Source: Sergeia podlipaevii (Eukaryota; Euglenozoa; Kinetoplastea; Trypanosomatida; Trypanosomatidae). Taken from it: DNA of 20,203 nucleotides. The position numbers and the translations under genes were made by a program. The notes under the pieces were generated by a model, which was given only the letters and a program-made list of their open reading frames with translations, searched no databases and was not told where the DNA came from. Numbering within the stretch: the stretch's first letter is position 1; each line of letters begins with the position of its first letter. Shown piece by piece: positions 17,458 to 20,203 of this stretch. Where the stretch lies: the NCBI GenBank assembly GCA_030849805.1, contig JASANZ010001863.1:1-20203 (forward strand), written 5' to 3'.

Positions 17458-19530
17458 CTACGCCTCAGCACGTTCGCGCTTCACAGTAGGCGCATCAGCA
17501 AGCACCACACCCTCTCCCTCAACCTCCCGCTCGCGCTTTGCGCTAGCCTGCCCTCCCTGCTGTTCCAGTGATTGCCGGTCGTACTCCTCCCCAAACATCA
17601 TCACATAGCGATTAAATGGCGGCTCCTCCACCGCCGACGCCTTTGTGAAGAGATCTTGGGTGCCAATACGATCGTACGTGACGTACTTGCTGTCAGCATT
17701 CGTGGCACCGCTCCCCGTGGCAGCGAGTTTGGCGGACTGACGCACGCACAGAATGTAGCTGCTTGTGTTCTCATCATCGACAAGAAGAGGCTGAAACGTG
17801 TTTTCATGCGAAGTGTGGTAGCTCACCGTGGCGCCGGCCGCAGCCGCTACAGTGACCGACTCACCTGGAGAGGAAGAAAGAGAAGCCGAAGTAGCAGCAG
17901 CTGCAGTGTCGGAGTCGGCTACTAGCAAGTTGGTGCCTCCGACAAGCACGTGTGCACCGCGGCTGTTGGCAGGATTCAAGGCGGCTCCGGGAAGCACCAC
18001 GTGATGCAGCTCCTCACCAGCTTCTGCAAGATAGTCTAGGTCTCCACTTTGAGACTTGGCGGGGTTGACGCCGCCAGTGGCAGCGTCTGCAGCGCGGTCA
18101 AAGCCACTTGGGAAGATGGGGATCACCTCCACGGGGAACACAGTCTTCGCGCCGTGAGGGCCTGGGACGCCATGACGCTGCAGCATCGCTGGCACCGCAA
18201 GCTCCGCTTGGAAAGTCCATCCAGCAGCAGCAGCGCCACGCTCCTGTGCGGAGAGTAACGCCTGCGTAGCGCGGCCGTCCAGCTCCGCATCGCTAAAATG
18301 CAGGTGCTGCTTGCGCGCCTCAACACCACCGGACAGCGCTGTCACATACTTCAGCACAAGCTTGGCGTACTGGCGGCACAGGTCACGCCAGCGAGCGGCG
18401 AAGCGGAAAGGAAGTGGGCGAGAGGGGTGAATCTCAATGTCAACCAACTTGCGTGCCCACCCTTCATGTGGGATCTCGCCATAGTCAGATGAGAAGCGGC
18501 AAAGATGATTCCAGAGACCGCGCTGCACAAGCGCGCTAGTGCCTTCCTGAAAGAGAGTCTGCCAGAGTGTGCGGGTGAAACTAGCATGAGCGACTTGGGT
18601 CTTGTCAAGGCCCAACTTGTCCTGTGTCATGGCCTTAAGGAAGTCGCTGAACTCCTTATCCACTTGACGTGCAAAGCGGAAGGAGCGTCCAACGTCCTCA
18701 AGCCACATACGCTGCCGCGTCTCGACAGCCTCGGGAGTTTCAAAGGCAGCTACGGCAGAGACCCCATTGCCTGCAGCATTCTGTGGGCTTGCGGGGGACA
18801 TTGGGGACCCAGGCAAGCCAGCGGCCTGAGAGAAGGAGCGAAGGTCCTCTGGAACAATACGTGCGAGGCGTGCAGCGTGACGCTGGTCCTGTGGGATGAG
18901 GCCCATGTCCGTGTACAGTGGACGCTGCAGAAGTGTGAGGGAGGGTAAGTCGCGCTGGAGCACAAGGCTGCTATCAATATCGGTATCAAGAATATCCGCA
19001 TCTTCCTTCTCCAGTAGAGGGTTAACATCTGTTGGTTTCCATGTAAGCTTCTCCAGTTGACCCGCTGCCTGCGCCTCCCGCTGCATCGCGGCAATGTTGC
19101 TCTCTGTTTGCTTCGCAATTGCCCGCGCCTCGGCCACAGAGGCAGCATTCAGTGGATAGTACACCAGCGGTACGTTATTCAGCACTCCCTCACTCATTGC
19201 ATCCAGCTCCGACTGCATAACTCCGCCCACGGCAGCTGGATCAGATAAAATCTCCTTATAGACATCCGGAAGATACAAGAGTGGGGCATCAGGCTGTTGC
19301 GGAAAGGGCACAGACCACTTAAAGTTAAAGAAGTAATGCTGAGTGCATCGACGTAATGCGGTGGCAACAGGGGTGCTGGCGGTAAGTACGTGTGGGGTGT
19401 CCATGGAGCCTAAAAACGCAGAGGGCTGGTTGGCACTATCGTTGAGGTGTTCTCTACGCGGTGGTTGATGATGCCTCGCGTTTGCGCTGCGACTGGCACC
19501 ATCGTCAATAGAAATTGGATTGAAAGACAT
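17458..19530 (-). CDS. Candidate divergent PAF1, Pol II elongation complex subunit
   Basis: A 690-residue, intronless, Ala-rich protein with no signal peptide or membrane segment. I read it as PAF1-like from several weak matches in the right order. About 69-91 is a hydrophobic/proline segment ending in LPDVYKEI. About 163-181 has NPLLEKEDADIL, similar to the NPxxLLxPxDExLL stretch of PAF1. About 190-212 has an LPSLTLLQRPLYTDMG segment. Residues 465-475 read FPVEVIPIFPS, close to PVEVMPVFPD of animal PAF1. About 590-650 has SYILCVR and NRYVMMF, where PAF1 has its YFFIFR strand. The C-terminal KRERE and KRERAEA may be nuclear-localisation signals. Animal PAF1 is about 530 residues; the excess here is low-complexity inserts. 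If correct, it acts in the nucleus with Ctr9, Leo1 and Cdc73. The gene call is firm; the family call is moderate. Confidence 0.7.
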   Translation of the reverse strand: MSFNPISIDDGASRSANARHHQPPRREHLNDSANQPSAFLGSMDTPHVLTASTPVATALRRCTQHYFFNFKWSVPFPQQPDAPLLYLPDVYKEILSDPAAVGGVMQSELDAMSEGVLNNVPLVYYPLNAASVAEARAIAKQTESNIAAMQREAQAAGQLEKLTWKPTDVNPLLEKEDADILDTDIDSSLVLQRDLPSLTLLQRPLYTDMGLIPQDQRHAARLARIVPEDLRSFSQAAGLPGSPMSPASPQNAAGNGVSAVAAFETPEAVETRQRMWLEDVGRSFRFARQVDKEFSDFLKAMTQDKLGLDKTQVAHASFTRTLWQTLFQEGTSALVQRGLWNHLCRFSSDYGEIPHEGWARKLVDIEIHPSRPLPFRFAARWRDLCRQYAKLVLKYVTALSGGVEARKQHLHFSDAELDGRATQALLSAQERGAAAAGWTFQAELAVPAMLQRHGVPGPHGAKTVFPVEVIPIFPSGFDRAADAATGGVNPAKSQSGDLDYLAEAGEELHHVVLPGAALNPANSRGAHVLVGGTNLLVADSDTAAAATSASLSSSPGESVTVAAAAGATVSYHTSHENTFQPLLVDDENTSSYILCVRQSAKLAATGSGATNADSKYVTYDRIGTQDLFTKASAVEEPPFNRYVMMFGEEYDRQSLEQQGGQASAKREREVEGEGVVLADAPTVKRERAEA

Positions 19531-20203
19531 TATACTGTTGTATCTCGCAACCTCTCTCTCTCTATCTATGTACCTGCCTACTTAAGCACTGATGATGCTC
19601 TTTTTCTCCTACTTTTTTTTGATATAAAAAGCTACCCGCTACAAAAAAAAAGGTAAAAAGGAAGAAAAAATAATAATAATAAAAAGCAACAGCACGGAAT
19701 TGTTCGAATATGTGCGCGCGTAGGTGCTTCGTTACTGTGATATTGGTTAATTGCTTTCCCTCTCGTTACTACTAGTGTTTCCCTCCTCCCTTTTCTTTTT
19801 ATATCTGTATTTAAAAGAACACACTGGAGAAACACTCACATAAAACTAAATAAGAAGAAAGAAAACAAGGGGAAACAAAAAATATAACACTTTTTTTGTT
19901 GTTGCTAAAGTGCAGCATTCAACTACAGACTTCTCATATGCCACAGCAGATAAAAATTTAAAACAAAAAAAATGTGCGAGAAATCATTCATCACCAGATG
20001 TTTCTTGCTTATTAGTTTTTCTTCTGCTTTCCTCCCCTGTCTCGTTTCCTTTCTTTCTCTATCAGTTTGTTGTACAGGAAATTGTGCTGCACTTTTTTTT
20101 TTTTTAGAACATAAGACATACTACAGTAAAAGTATTCGGTTTGTTTACATACAGATGCAATCAGCACACCCTCCAATCACTCTCTCCCCCCCTCCTCCTC
20201 CTC
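19531..20203. other. Non-coding right end
   Basis: In minus sense this is the leader and upstream spacer of the PAF1-like gene. It contains TC and A/T tracts, a T-run near 20092-20105 and a CCT repeat at the very end. No gene was seen; the next gene upstream must lie outside the window. Confidence 0.6.
19639..19670 (-). promoter_or_regulatory. Predicted spliced-leader acceptor for the PAF1-like gene
   Basis: In minus sense a 28-base pyrimidine tract (19670-19643, interrupted only by one A) is followed by GT and AG at 19640-19639. The leader would be 108 bases and contains no ATG in minus sense before 19530. A second AG lies at 19633-19632. Confidence 0.5.

Noticed and set aside
1..20203. Spliced-leader RNA gene, retroposon, telomeric repeat or CRISPR array
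   Set aside because: I looked for the conserved SL exon, reverse-transcriptase motifs, TTAGGG units and spaced direct repeats, and found none.

Overview
This window looks like nuclear DNA of a trypanosomatid (Kinetoplastea); I cannot name the genus. Five intronless protein genes all lie on the minus strand, as expected inside one polycistronic transcription unit. They include a tryparedoxin, an enzyme class peculiar to kinetoplastids. The spacers are A/T-rich and crowded with homopolymer and dinucleotide tracts. Each gene is preceded, in its own sense, by a pyrimidine tract and an AG that would suit a spliced-leader acceptor. Only about 9.0 kb of the 20.2 kb is coding, which is sparse for this group.

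Layout in transcription order (right to left): 19530-17458 encodes a 690-residue protein that I read as a divergent PAF1, the name-giving subunit of the Pol II elongation complex Paf1C. 15534-12592 encodes a 980-residue protein with a C-terminal PSP1 domain. After a 4.5-kb spacer, 8065-5606 encodes an 819-residue paralogue with the same domain. After a 2.9-kb spacer, 2736-1924 encodes a tail-anchored thioredoxin-fold protein without catalytic cysteines. 983-288 encodes a tail-anchored tryparedoxin with an intact WCPPC site. For three genes the longest open frame begins at GTG or TTG; I moved the start to the first ATG because non-ATG initiation is not expected here.

The genes do not form one pathway, as is usual in trypanosomatid gene arrays. 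There are two paralogous neighbourhoods: the two PSP1 proteins, probably mRNA regulators, and the two membrane-anchored thioredoxin-fold proteins, one active-looking and one degenerate.

Most worth a second look: (1) the PAF1-like protein, because trypanosomatids were reported to have Ctr9, Leo1 and Cdc73 but no recognisable Paf1; (2) a 193-bp stretch with no mismatch shared by the two otherwise diverged PSP1 domains, which suggests recent gene conversion; (3) the active/dead tail-anchored tryparedoxin pair; (4) a WRNDPY motif in the larger PSP1 protein, close to the reported MKT1-binding motif; (5) several clusters of perfect stem-loops in the spacers. No tRNA, rRNA, SL RNA, retroposon or CRISPR array was recognised.
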